Assembly (NCBI RefSeq): GCF_005239225.2
Contig: NC_133293.1
Coordinates: 8,958,333-9,022,332, forward strand
Length of the DNA: 64,000 nucleotides
Direction: 5' to 3'
Source of the DNA: Populus alba
Taxonomy: Eukaryota; Streptophyta; Magnoliopsida; Malpighiales; Salicaceae
Shown here piece after piece: positions 10,205-22,000 of this stretch. Position numbers and translations under genes: made by a program. Each line of letters begins with the position of its first letter. The stretch's first letter is position 1. The notes below the pieces were generated by a model, which saw only the letters and a list, made by a program, of their open reading frames with translations, did no database searches and was not told where the DNA came from.

Positions 10205-13200
10205 TCATATTGATGCATATATATCTATCATGCCTAACTTGTCGATTATACTATCAAAGTCTTCGTTTGATACTGCCTTGGTGAGAACATCAGCTAGTTG
10301 ACTAGCAGATCTAACAAATAAGAAACATATAATTCTTTGATCTAGCTTCTTTTTGATGAAGTGACGATCTACTTCAACATGTTTAGTTCGATCATGCTGA
10401 ACAAAATTGTGTGCAATCCGAATTGTAGCCTTATTATCACAATACAACTTAATAGGATCCATATATTTGACCTTTAAATCTTTTAGAACACTCTTGATCC
10501 ATAACAACTCACATATTCCCTGAGCCATTACTTGAAATTCTACTTCTACACTAGATCATGCTACAACCTTCTATTTTTTACTTCTCCAAGTAATCAAATT
10601 TCCTTCCACAAAGGTTAGATAGCCAAATGCGGACCTTCTGGTTGTTTGATCTCCTGCCCAATCTATATCAGTATAACCTTTAATATTTGAGACATCATTC
10701 TTCACGTATAATAAACCTTTGCCAGGCACACCTTTAAGATATCTTAAGATTCTATAGGCTGCATTCATATGCTCCTCACTTGGTGCATGCATAAATTGGC
10801 TTACAACACTTACAACATTGTGATATCTGGCCTAGTATGGGTGAGATAGATTAACTTACCCACAAGTCTCTCATATCATCCTATATCAGTAGGGATTTGA
10901 TCTGGAAGAATCCTAAGTTGATGATTCATTTGTATTGGTGTTTCAATCAGTTTGCAAGCTAGCATCCCAGTCTCACTTAGAAGATCTAATAAGCATTTAT
11001 GTTGTGGCAAGGAAATTCCTTGTTTGGACCTTGCTACTTTAATGCCAAGAAAGTACTTTAGTTGTCCCAAATCTTTCATTTTGAATTCTGCAGACAAGTA
11101 CTCTTGCAATGTCCTTATTTCTTTAGCGTCATCTCTTGTTAAAATTATGTCATCTACATACACAATCAAAGCTGTTACCTTTCCACCTTTATGTTTTACA
11201 AATAATGTGTGATCTGCATTACTCTGTTGATAGCCAATTGTTTTCATTGCAAATTAAACCTTTTAAACCAAGCTCAAGGGGATTGCCTCAAACCATACAA
11301 AGCCCTTTTTAGTTTGCACGCTTTGCCTTCATGTTTATAGCTTTGTTTTATTCTAGGTGGAAGTTCCATATACACTTCTTCTTCGAGATCGCCATTCAAA
11401 AAAGCATTTTTTACGTCAAATTATTGTAGAGGCCAATCTTGGTTCATAGTAATAGATATGAGGATACGAATGGTATTCAGCTTAGCTACCGGTGTTAAGG
11501 TATCTTGGTAGTCAATTTTATTTTTCTAGGCATACCCTTCGGCTAGGAGTCTTGCCTTATATCTGTCCAAGCTCCCATCTGCTTTAAGTTCAACAATGTA
11601 TACCCATCTACACCCAATTGCTTTTTTTTTTCTTTCTTGTAACACAACAAGTTCCCAAGTTGAGGTCTTCTACAATGCTTCCATCTCTTCATTCATTGCC
11701 TTTTTCCACTTTGGATCTTCCAATGCATCCTGCACATTACTAGGAATAAATACTTTGGATAATTGATTAATGGTTAGTGCATAAGATTTCGAAAGTCTAT
11801 GAGTAGAGACATAGTTATTGATAGGGTATTTAACATTGGTTTTAATATCCGGCTCATATTGTTTCTTTTTAATGCCTTTGTTGGGTCTTTGTGGATACCT
11901 GATAGCTGGTTGGGGTATGTCTTCAATGATGAAATTATCCAGGACATTATGGGTAGAAGACTCTTTGGTTTGTGGTGCAAGTATGTCGATTATTACAATC
12001 TCTTCCTCATTAAGATTTACGGCTTCTGCAACTGTTTCACCATTACATAATTCAATCATCTCAGTGTTTCCCCTATCATGATGTTCAACTTATTTGTCAT
12101 CAACATAACCTTATAAAAGTCATTGTCCAATAATAGATTCCTCTTATCTAGAATAATTTGAGTATCAGCTAGTGAAGTTATATTCTACTTGGTGTTACTT
12201 ATCCCTTCTTCAACTGCCTCCAACTCTTTGTCATTCACCTTCTCCCCCCTGAAGAGTAGAGCTGAAGTCACCTTCTAAGTAGTAAGGGGTCGTTTCATGG
12301 AAAGAGACATCAACAGAGACATGAAGCTTACATGTGTGAGGGCAGTAACATCTGTACCCTTTTTGAAAATTAGAGTAACCCATAAATACACATCGTTGGG
12401 CATAGGGATCAAGTTTTCTACGCAAGACTTTGGGTATATGAACATACATAGTACAATTAAAGATTCTAGGTTCTAAGTTCGGTTGATGGGGTGTCTCAAA
12501 GAAGGTTTGTAATTTCTGGTATGGGGTCCGAAACTTAATCACCCGAGAAGGCACACGATTGATAATATAGACAACAGACTTAACAACCTCTCCCCAATAC
12601 AAATGGGGCAATTCATCCTAAAAAGAGATGCATGTACCATTTCCATGATCTGCCTATTCTTTCTCTCTGCAAGACCATTTTGTTGGGGTTTGTAGGGGCA
12701 AAAAGTATGATGTCGTATTCTGTGTTGTCAAAGATAATTACCAAGCAAGTTCATAAGAAATTCCATGGCATTGTCAGATTGCAATACCTGAATTTGTTTT
12801 TGAAACTGAGTTTTCACCATGCTGTGGAATTCCTGACAGGCAGTACTAGCATCACTTTTCTTATGAAGTAAGGATACCCACGTCATTTGAGTGCATTCAT
12901 TAATAAAGGTAATAAAGTAACGAGCTTTAGACATATATGGGATTGTTGCAGGTCCCCAAATATCATAGTGAATAACCATAAAAAGGTTTAGAGCTTGTAT
13001 TCAAAGAGGAAGAAAAAGGTTTACGATGGCTCTTTGCCAATTCACAAATGTCACATTGAAGATCCAAAATTTGCAATTCTGTAAAAAAATAAGGTTTCAA
13101 TTTCTTAAGATAACTAAATGAAAGATGTCCTAGTCCCTTATACTAAAGCCACACTTCAAACAATATCTTATCACTCTTTGTCGCAAAACAAGTCATGCTA

Positions 13201-14577
13201 TATTGTTGTTCACCAGTTTTTGGCAATTCCAAGTAGTAGTGATTTCCTCGTTTAACACCACAACCAAGAGTCTTCCGGGTCAAAATATCCTGAAAAACAT
13301 AATAAAAAAGCCAAAAAGTAACGGTACAATTTAGTGCTGAAGTGATTTGGCTTACAGATAAGAAATTATATTCAAGGCTAGGCATAACCAATATTGTATC
13401 AAGAATTATAGTTGTAGTTAAATCAATGAAGCCTTTCCCTGTAATAGGGGAGGTACCACCATTAGTTATAGATATGACCTGTTGGGACGATGGACAAAGA
13501 TTTTGTAGTTTACGAGAGTCTCTGATCATATGCACCGGTATCAATTATCCAAGTATTATCCATAGTAATAATAGAGAGAGCACTAGCCTTATCAATACTA
13601 CCTGGTTGAGTTAAATTTGCAGTAGGAATTGAAGTCCCCTCTTAGGTTGAAGAACTTACACTCGAAGTGGCCATTGCAGCTTTCCCGACAATTTTCTTCT
13701 ATGGTTTCTTCGAAAAATCCCACCATTCAAAATATCCAATAAGCTTATAGCAACATTGTTTGGAATGGATAATTTCACCACATTAAGTGCATACATAATT
13801 ATTTTTCCCTTTGGTAGAAATAATACCCATCCCTCGTTGATTTCGATGAGTTATCATAGCTGTGTTTTCAGGAGCTAACTGAGAGAATCCTATAACCTAG
13901 CACTGCTGTGACTCTTTTCTTGCACATGCATAGGCTGCTTCCAAATCCATTTTTGGTTCTTTTTGAAGGATTTCACCACGGATTTGATCATACTCAGGAT
14001 CAAGAATGCTTAAAAAAATATGTACCCGTAACCTCATCATCGCTGCATGAAGATGTATAATTCCTTCAACAGATTCTTCTTGATTTGTGCTGCGATGATT
14101 GATTTCCTGGAAGATTGCAACACGTTCATTATAATATGTGGACAAAGACCTACCATTCTGAGTAGTCGAAAAAGACTTTTGATTCAATTCAAACAATCGT
14201 GTTTCATTAGATCCATCACAAAAGGTCTTTGATACTGCCTCCCAGATTTCTCTAGCTGTGACATGATGGATAAATCTCTGCATCAGATGTGGACTCATTG
14301 ATTCGATAAGCCAGCTCTTGACTCTATGACTTTCAGTAATCCATATATCATAGTTTGGATCATTAAGTGTAGGTTTTGCCATTGCTCCAGTTAAATATCC
14401 AACCTTGTTACGGTCTCCAATACACATCTCTATCAACTGAGACCATAATGTGTAGTTTGTTTCATTGAGAATAACATTGACAGGGAAGCCAAAGGTTTCC
14501 TGCTGAATGATGATTCAGTTTGACAAGGAATTGTTTGTGGTGGTTTGAACGATTGGACTTTGTTTGTGTTCTGCCAT
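10205..14577 (-). pseudogene. Copia-1 gag-pol, degenerate
   Basis: Read right to left. The gag start is probably the ATG at 14,577, with an in-frame stop about 20 codons later; the UBN2-type gag body is 14,436-13,897. GAG-pre-integrase is near 13,540-13,145. The integrase core lies at 12,979-12,728 with HYDIWGP and QSDNAMEF, and its later part at 12,611-12,231 with the C-terminal domain that copia integrases carry. RT starts around 12,059-11,670 and the YVDD catalytic motif lies in 11,247-10,876. RNase H lies at 10,792-10,571 (GYTDIDWAGD) and 10,528-10,205 (LYCDNKATIRIAHN, QLADVLTKA). Many stops and frameshifts separate the pieces, so no functional polyprotein can be made. The decay fits the roughly 10% LTR divergence. 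Confidence 0.93.
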
Positions 14578-14677
14578 TATTTGCAGGAGGAAGATTTATG
14601 GATTTCAAGGTTCAAAGAAGGATGCAGAGAAGAAACGGTGTAGAAAAGAAAAAAAATTCAGGTTTGCTCTGATATCA

Positions 14678-14901
14678 TGTTAATTACGGTAGATACATGT
14701 TCTCTCTTTATGAAATATTCCTCTGTTTTTATTAATTCATCTTTATAGCAGAACAACACTTATATACAAGGTGGTAAGAGAACCTATTCTACATGAACTC
14801 CTTCTTCATGGACTCCTATTCTATGTAGGATAATGCTATGTACAAGGAAACTAACAGATTCCCTATAACTTTGGAATCTATAAATATCTTACAAGCTAAC
14901 A
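14678..14901 (-). repeat. Copia-1 5' LTR
   Basis: 224 bp, TG...CA, about 10% diverged from the 3' LTR. The primer-binding site adjoins its left edge. Confidence 0.95.
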
Positions 14902-15750
14902 TTTTGTAATATTCATCAATAATTACATAATTACTAAAGACTTTCACAACAAACTTCTAATGCATGTTGTAAAATGATTGTTCATTGCTCGGGCAAGTTA
15001 TCTGTTATTCAATGTTCAAGATAGAATGGTTTGCTATTAAGCTAAAGAAACGCATAAAGAAATAAATAAAAAGGTACTCAAGAAAAAAAAGTTGTAAGAT
15101 AAATTGAATTAAAAGCGTGTATGGGTCTGCCTGGAGAATTAAAATGAGATGACCTAAACTTCTATTTTAGTAACGCTAAATTAGTTTAGGAATCTTCCAT
15201 GATTTTTTTTGCCATGTCGCACATTTCATTTCATTAACAAGTTATGTAAGCAGTAGATTTAAAGTTCCCAAATGTGCTGGTCGATGCTTCGCAACTTGTC
15301 CCTGAAGCTTTCTTATCTTGATCGCTCTCTTTCATAAGAATCGACCAAATCACATGTGCTCAATGGGAGATGTTTATTTTGGCTGTAATCAATATTAAAT
15401 ATCATTATTTGCATGGAATACTCGTATATGATGCTTATTGAAAAACTAATTGACCAGTTTTCAAGCACTATAGCACTCGGAGAAAGCATTATAAGGCAGA
15501 CTTGAGGAAACACCATGTAACTTTTAATGATTCCTAGGTGCTATATCTAGATATTGCCACTCACAACCAAGACTAACTAAAACCTCAACGTCAAGCATAT
15601 ACTTGAACATCTAGCAGTGCTAATGAAAGCATTAATTGAAAAATCAATTATCGAAATCAATAAACTTTCTAATTTGATTTTCTTACTTTTAAGGAAAAGG
15701 AAAGGATAAACGATGTGAAGGAACTTCCTTGGCAATGAAACCTCCATTAA
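14902..15750. repeat. Segmental duplication unit C, distal block
   Basis: Resumes unit C on the right side of Copia-1 and matches 3,290-4,100 of unit D. It stops at about 15,751, where a reversed TRIM begins. In unit D the homologous position continues into different DNA (about 4,105). Confidence 0.75.
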
Positions 15751-15751
15751 G

Positions 15752-15975
15752 TGTCACAGAACCATCTCAATCCAATAACTTAAGCTGTTAGGTGAGACGT
15801 CGAGATATGATTTATACTATTCTCTAATACACCCCTTCAAATGAAAGCCCTTTTAGGCTTTAAACTTGCACATGCACACATTATCTTATGCTTAATTTTT
15901 ATCAAATAAATAGAAATGATAAGATTCAAACTCATGATCTCTTGGTCATTAAGGCTCTGACACCATGTAAAATCA
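15752..15975 (-). mobile_element. Reversed TRIM, 5' LTR truncated
   Basis: Positions 15,752-15,831 are the reverse complement of the short LTR seen at 53,653-53,948. They are followed by a purine-tract complement (CCCCTTCAAATGAAAG) and a short non-coding interior. TGGTGTCAGAGCC, a tRNA-Met-type primer-binding site, lies at 15,965-15,953. The reversed 5' LTR should start next, but only about 10 bp (TGTAAAATCA) remains before a plus-oriented LTR begins at 15,976. Confidence 0.75.
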
Positions 15976-16065
15976 TGTTAGAGAATAATATAAATCATAT
16001 CTTGGGGCCTTACCTAACAGCTGAACCTATTAGGTTGAGATGATTCTTTTACATGGTATCAGAGC
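15976..16065 (+). mobile_element. TRIM-type LTR plus primer-binding site, plus orientation
   Basis: A 78-bp LTR (15,976-16,053, TGTTAGAGAATAA to TTCTTTTACA) is followed directly by TGGTATCAGAGC (16,054-16,065), the tRNA-Met primer-binding site. The LTR is the same family as those of the complete TRIM at 53,653-53,948. A copia gag follows. Confidence 0.8.
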
Positions 16066-16157
16066 ACCTCGTGATGGCTTTTCTTTTTCGCTGCAATTTT
16101 TGTCTTTTCTCTCTCTAATTGAAACATCTTTCTTTTCTCTCTCTCTCTTATTTCATC

Positions 16158-16573
16158 ATGGGCAATGACGATGAGTCTTCTCAAAACCTTATCACTGAGA
16201 CATCTAATTTTCTTTTTATACACTCTTCAGATCACCTAGGGCTCTTGCTTGTTACCAAGTGCATTAATGGTGATAACTATCCCACATGGAAACTCTTTAT
16301 GATCATCGCCTTTACAGCCAAGAATAAGATTGGCTTTGTCAACGACTCCATCGAAACACCTTCACAAGCAACAAAACTAGCTAACTTCGCCTTCTGGGAA
16401 AGGTGTGACAAAATGGTGCTTTCTTGGCTAATTAATGTAGTCGAACCCGATTTGGCGGAAGGGGTTGTTTATGCAGACACAAAACGTGAAATTTGAAAAG
16501 ATTTTAAAGATTAATCTTCTCAGGGCAATGCCCCACGAATCTACCAAATTCAAAAGGAAATTACCTTTCATAC
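16158..16573 (+). pseudogene. Copia gag fragment behind a TRIM-type LTR
   Basis: The frame starting MGNDDESSQN contains SSDHLGLLLVTKCINGDNYP, then WERCDKMVLSWLINVVEPDL and YADTKREI, typical of the N-terminal gag domain of plant copia elements. A stop at 16,494-16,496 replaces the tryptophan expected after REI. Homology resumes past it (QGNAPRIYQIQKEIT near 16,525-16,570) and then ends. No protease, integrase or RT follows. It is a 5' fragment of a copia element whose LTR is TRIM-like. A short repeat of CACGAATCTACCAAA at about 16,535 and 16,582 marks the broken end. Confidence 0.8.
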
Positions 16574-16679
16574 CAAATCCACGAATCTACCAAAGATTTT
16601 AAAAATATTTTTTAAAATAAAAAAGGTGGTGTCATTATTTATTTTTTAGACTTCATAATATATAATTTATTGTGGTTTG

Positions 16680-17480
16680 CTGTATATATAATTAGCTCAA
16701 TTTCATAATTAATGTTATAGGTTTGATGAGTTAACTTGAGTTTTTTTTTGTTTTTTTAATTAATTTTTTTTTCAATTTCATCATTCAATACTGGGTTGAT
16801 TGAGAATTAAATTTTATGATTTATTTTTCTTTTCTCTTTATGAATTTATTTCAGTCTCGTGATCCAAGATGTTGGTTTGGCGAGTTAACCCAATTTACGT
16901 TGAGTTTCTTTTGTCTTTTTTAATTGATTTTTTTTTCAATTTCATCCTTAAACATTGAGTTAATTATGAATTAGGCTTCATGATTTATTTTGATTTGATT
17001 TCTATGAGATTATCTCAATCTTATAACTCCGGTCATATGTTTTGCAGGTGAGCTTAGATAAACTTAAGTCATTTTATTATATCTTGTTTTTAAATTGATT
17101 TTTTTTTTCATTTTCAATCTTTAACAATGGGGTTATTGAAATTTAGGTTTCATAATTTGTTTGATTTATGTTTTATGAGGATATCATAGTTTTAGACCTT
17201 GATCGTGAGTTTGACTGATTAATTCAAGTTGACTTGTGTTATTTTTTGTGTTTACCTTCTACGAGGTTATCCTGTTTTCATGACTCGTGTTGTGAGTTTG
17301 ACAAGTTAATTCAGGTCAATTTTTTTAATTAATTCTCTTTAATTTTATTTTTTAACATTAGATTGATTAAGAATTAAGTGTTTTAATTTGTTTTGATTTT
17401 TTTTATACGAGATTATCAAGATCTTGTAATTTGAATTGTGAGTTTGAAAAGTTAACCCCGGCTGGCTTGGAATGATTCAA
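16680..17480. repeat. Degenerate ~160-170-bp tandem array
   Basis: Recurrent landmarks are a T-run followed by CAATTTCATC and 'ttcaacattgggttgatt'-like text, then a 'gattatctcaatcttataact'-like stretch and 'gagtttgacaagttaa'. Units begin near 16,775, 16,936, 17,108 and 17,341, so spacing is about 161, 172 and 233 bp, the last probably containing a partial unit. Units are strongly diverged. I see no coding content. It resembles dispersed satellite-like repeats I associate with poplar, which is a weak recollection. Confidence 0.65.
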
Positions 17481-18771
17481 TATGTTGTTGTTTCATTTTA
17501 TTTTTAAAATAAAATATTGTCTTTTAATTTTTATAAATCAAATTATATTTTTAATGGTTATGTAGATTAATTGTTTTTAGATCTATAAAATTAATTAATT
17601 CATATTTATCTTATGTCTGGTTTAATTTTATTAGCAATGCATAAATATTCTTTTATACTTGTAAAAATTTAACACCACTGCTCAACGATGTAAGGCCACA
17701 AATTAAGTACGATCACCCTTGCGACTGAAGAGTTATCTTTTCCCACTTCCCCAATCATTTTGAATTAGTGCCCTGTACCGTCCCTTTCTTTTATAATGTC
17801 GTTTTGCACAAACAATTGGTGACCCCTTCCATTTCGAGTATTCTTGGTGCACAATAAAATACACAAACACACGAGGTTTAAAATAAAGTGAACTCTGGTA
17901 TCTTGGTTGACTCATTGATCTTTTTTATTGAATTGGAGTTTTGTTGTATTTCTAAGGTTATTTTTATTTTTTATTTTTTTCCCTATCCTCTCTTTGCACA
18001 TTATAAGAATGACACAGAACCGGAAAAATGTAACTTAACTAATTAGGCTCTATGTTTGCTTTATAGAGATCATCAGTTCGAGTTTTACAAATCTAAAGAT
18101 CACTAAAATTTTAAATAATTATTAATTTTAGAACCCGTGAAATTTAATTAAAGTATGTTCAAGCTGGTCCGGACTCTCACATAAAAAAAAAAAGAGGAAG
18201 AATGACAAGGGAGTATAACTATTTTTGTCCTCCACTTTCGTTATTTGGCAATAGTAATCAAATTTTATCACTAATTAATCCATACACTTGTCACCATTTC
18301 AACCGGTATTATTGGTGTCTTATGAAGTTTTAGCTACTTAATTTCTAAGATGTGATTCCTCGAAGGTCTCATTCACACTCGAGCAATGTTTTGTGCCCAT
18401 TATCATCTTCATTCCCTTCCAGAAAAAGTTCATCTTTTGCAAGTGAGAACCTGGTCCCATCTCAAACTTTGAAAATGCAGAGGATGTATTACACGGGGAG
18501 TCAGGAGCCCAGCATCTTGAAGCAACATGCATCCTTTTAGTCTAAAAGTTTCAAGAAAATCCTATTGATATACGCAATAGACCAACAGAAGCATCATCAA
18601 AACAGAGGAGTGCACAATCTTTGTCCAAAGTAGTAGACTTTCAACTGAAAGCAGGGGGGAAATGATAAAAGTCTATAGATGGGAAGCCAACAAAGCGCCG
18701 GGATAAGCTTGGCTGCTTGCTTGCTATAACTAGGAGATACGTATCTCCTATTGTTGACTTCGAGGTGGCGG
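17481..18771. other. Intergenic, nothing recognised
   Basis: AT-rich to about 18,330, then more balanced DNA. Small frames on both strands at 18,338-18,540 match no family I can name. Copia-2 inserts at 18,772. Confidence 0.4.
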
Positions 18772-19037
18772 TGTTGAGAAAATTAGTAACTTCCATGTTT
18801 GGGTTGTCCTAGTCTTTAGGAGTGTCAGTAAGTTTGTTTTCTGTTTACCTAGTTAATAGGAGTTTGTTTTGAACATTGGATAGTGTGCCTATTTTCATGT
18901 TGCTTTCAGTTATGTATTTGTCTATTTATAGGCTGCTTGTTTATCAATAAAATGCAAGTTTATCCTCTGCTTTCTCTATATCCTCTGCGTCCTACTGTTA
19001 CGTGTAAAAACATCCTAGAGGCACTTTGTTTTTATCA
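18772..19037 (+). repeat. Copia-2 5' LTR
   Basis: 266 bp, TGTTGAGAAAATT to TTTTTATCA. A TATTTATA promoter-like box lies near 18,925. Confidence 0.96.
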
Positions 19038-19080
19038 GTGGTATCAGAGCAAGGTTAAGTTCCTCAAAAAAGTGAAATTG

Positions 19081-22000
19081 ATGGCTTCTGAAAGTTTTGT
19101 ACAACCTGCCATTCCACGCTTTGATGGTCACTATGACCATTGGAGCATGCTCATGGAGAACTTCTTGAGGTCCAAAGAATATTGGACGGTTGTTGTTTCT
19201 GGAGTAGCAGAACCAGCAACAGATGTTGTGCTGACCGATGCGCAACAGACAGAGCTTGAAGGGTTGAAGTTAAAGGATCTCAAAGCAAAGAATTATCTCT
19301 TCCAAGCTATTGATCGCTCAATTTTGGAAACCATTCTTTGCAAAGACACAGCCAAGCATATTTGGGATTCCATGAAAAAGAACTACCAAGGTACAACAAG
19401 GGCTAAGAGGCAGCAGCTTCAAGCACTTCGTTCAGAGTTCGAATTGCTTCTAATGAAGTCAGGAGAATCAGTTACAGACCATTTTTCAAGAACGATGGCA
19501 ATCGTTAACAAGATGCGGATCCATGGTGACAAGACAGAGGACATTCTCATTGTTGAGAAGATTCTTCGATCTGTGACACCAAAATTTAATTTTGTTGTCT
19601 GTGCAATAGAAGAAGCTAATGATGTTGGTTTACTGTCAATTGATGAATTACAGAGTTCTTTGTTAATTCATGAACAAAAAATTAACCAGCAGGAAAAAGA
19701 AGAACAAGCATTGAAGGCTTTATCAGAAAATCACTCTACACCCAGTAGAACTTATAGAGGTCGAGGTAGAGGAAGCAGAAACAACAATGATCGTTGGAAC
19801 CAACAACAAAATCATTATCATCAAAAGAGTCAATTTCAAGGAAGAGGCAGAGGACGTGGAGGCCATCACCCAACAACTCATAGTTCAGAGTCAGTAGACA
19901 AGTCCAATGTTGAGTGTTTCAGATGTCATAGGTATGGCCATTATAAATCAGAATGTCAAACTGATTTGAATAGACACAGTGGAGATCAAACTAACTTTGC
20001 AGAAAAAGAAGAAGAGGTGTCTCTTTTGATGGTTGTCACGTGAAGGAAGAAACTCAACAAAATATGTGGTATTTAGACACTGGTTGCAGAAACCACATGT
20101 GTGGGGAGAAGGAGGCATTTTCTTCCTTGGATGAATCCTTTCGCAGCTCTGTTAAATTTGGTGACAACTCCAAGATTTCTGTTATGGGCAAAGGAAAGGT
20201 AACAATTCAAACCAAAGGAAATTCTACTCACACTATTGCTAATGTTCTTTTTGTGCCAAATTTAAAGACCAATTTGCTTAGTGTGGGTCAGTACAAGAAA
20301 AAGGATATGAGATTTTTATCAAAGATGGAGTATGTCAGATTCAAGATGCAAAGTCGGGCTTTATTGCTCAAGTTAACATGACGGCGAATCATATGTTCCC
20401 ACTTTATCTCCACAACACAGCTCATTCGTGTTTCTCAGCAAAATTAACAGATGAGTCATGGCTATGGCATTTTCGCTATGGGCATTTGAATTTTGGCGGA
20501 TTGAAAACACTACAACAAAAGAACATGGTGACAGGGCTTCCTCAAATTACAGCTTCTTCCCAAGTTTGTGAAGAATGTGTTATTAGCAAGCAACATCGTA
20601 ATCAATTCCCACAAGGAAAATCCTGGAGAGCGAAGAAAGCATTGGAACTTGTTCATTCCGACATTTGTGGGCCAATTACACCACATTCCAATGGAGGTAA
20701 AAAATATTTAATTACCTTCATTGATGATTATAGTCAGAAGTTATGGGTTATTTTTTGCAAGAAAAATCTAAAACTTTTGTAGCTTTTAAAAGCTATAAAA
20801 CGTTTGTTGAGAAAGAAGTTGGCCACCAAATAAAAGTTCTTCGCACGGATCGCGGTGAAGAATATAACTCACATGAATTTGTAATTTTTTATGAGAACCA
20901 TGGAATCAAGAGACAACTTACAGCAGTTTATACGCCCCAACAAAATGGTGTATGCGAGAGGAAGAACCGCACTATTCTTAATATGGTGCGAAGCCTTTTG
21001 ACAACAAGTGGCATTCAAAAAAGTTGCTGGCTTGAAGCAGTTAATTGGAGCGTCCATATATTGAATAGAAGTCCCACACTTGCTATAAAAAATATGACAC
21101 TAGAGGAAGCATGGAGTGGAAGGAAACCTGATGTAAATCATTTTCGAGTTTTTGGGTGCATTGCCTATGCCCATATTCCAGATGAGAAGAGGAGGAAGCT
21201 AGATAAGAAGGGAGAAAAATGCATTTTTCTTGGTGTTAGTGATAAGTCAAAAGCTTATAAATTATACAATCCTAACACCATGAAAATTGTCATCAGCCGT
21301 GATGTAATATTTGATGAAAAAGAAACTTGGTCATGGAATCAAAATGTTGTTAAAGAAAGTATTCCAGCAGATTTTGATGATCATGAGAAAAGGCAGCAGC
21401 CTATGGAGAATGAGCAAGAAGTGGAAGTCACTCAAAATGTTCCAATTGATCAAAGCCCACTTGGAGCTGAATCACAAAGATCTCAATGTGTTCGAAGAAA
21501 ACCCGCATGGATGACTGATTATGTGATAACTGGAGTTGATCAAGGTGATGACCCACTTACACATTTTGCTCTGTTTTCAGATTGTGATCCTACCATTTTT
21601 GAAGTAGCTGTCAAAGAACCAAAATGGAGAAAGGTTATGGATGCTGAGATTACAGCTATTGAAAGAAATGATACATGGGAGCTATGTCATCTTCCAAAAG
21701 GGCAAAAGACAATTGGTGTAAAATGGGTTTACAAAACAAAGCTGAAAGAGAATGGTGAGGTTGATAAGCACAAGGCACGCTTGGTGGCTAAGGGCTACAA
21801 GCAGGAGTTTGGTGTTGATTATAAAGAAGTATTTGCTCCGGTTGCAAGGCATGATACAATCAGATTGGTGATTGCTATGGCAGCTCAAAACTCATGGCCT
21901 ATCTTTCAGTTGGACATGAAATCAGCTTTCCTCCATGGAGATTTGAAAGAAGAGGTATTTATCGACCAACCTCCTGGTTATGTAAAACTTGGCAATGAGC

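Larger units (their letters stand above)
9975..14901 (-). mobile_element. Copia-1: old Ty1/copia LTR retrotransposon
   Basis: A complete but decayed element. The LTRs are 9,975-10,197 (3' LTR) and 14,678-14,901 (5' LTR), both TG...CA, differing at about 22 of 223 positions plus one indel. Flanking 5-mers are tattg (left) and ttttg (right), a target duplication with one mismatch. Next to the 5' LTR (14,677-14,666) is TGATATCAGAGC, an initiator-tRNA-Met primer-binding site with one change. A purine tract, the complement of CTCCCTCTC, adjoins the 3' LTR. Gene order gag, PR, IN, RT, RNase H identifies Ty1/copia (Pseudoviridae type). It is inserted within unit C. Confidence 0.95.

Noticed and set aside
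16054..16065. TGGTATCAGAGC motifs (also 19,039, 30,070, 53,731) as possible tRNA gene parts
   Set aside because: They are primer-binding sites next to LTRs. No cloverleaf or A/B box surrounds them.
18338..18540. Overlapping small frames on both strands
   Set aside because: No family match and no repeat support. Left as unexplained sequence.
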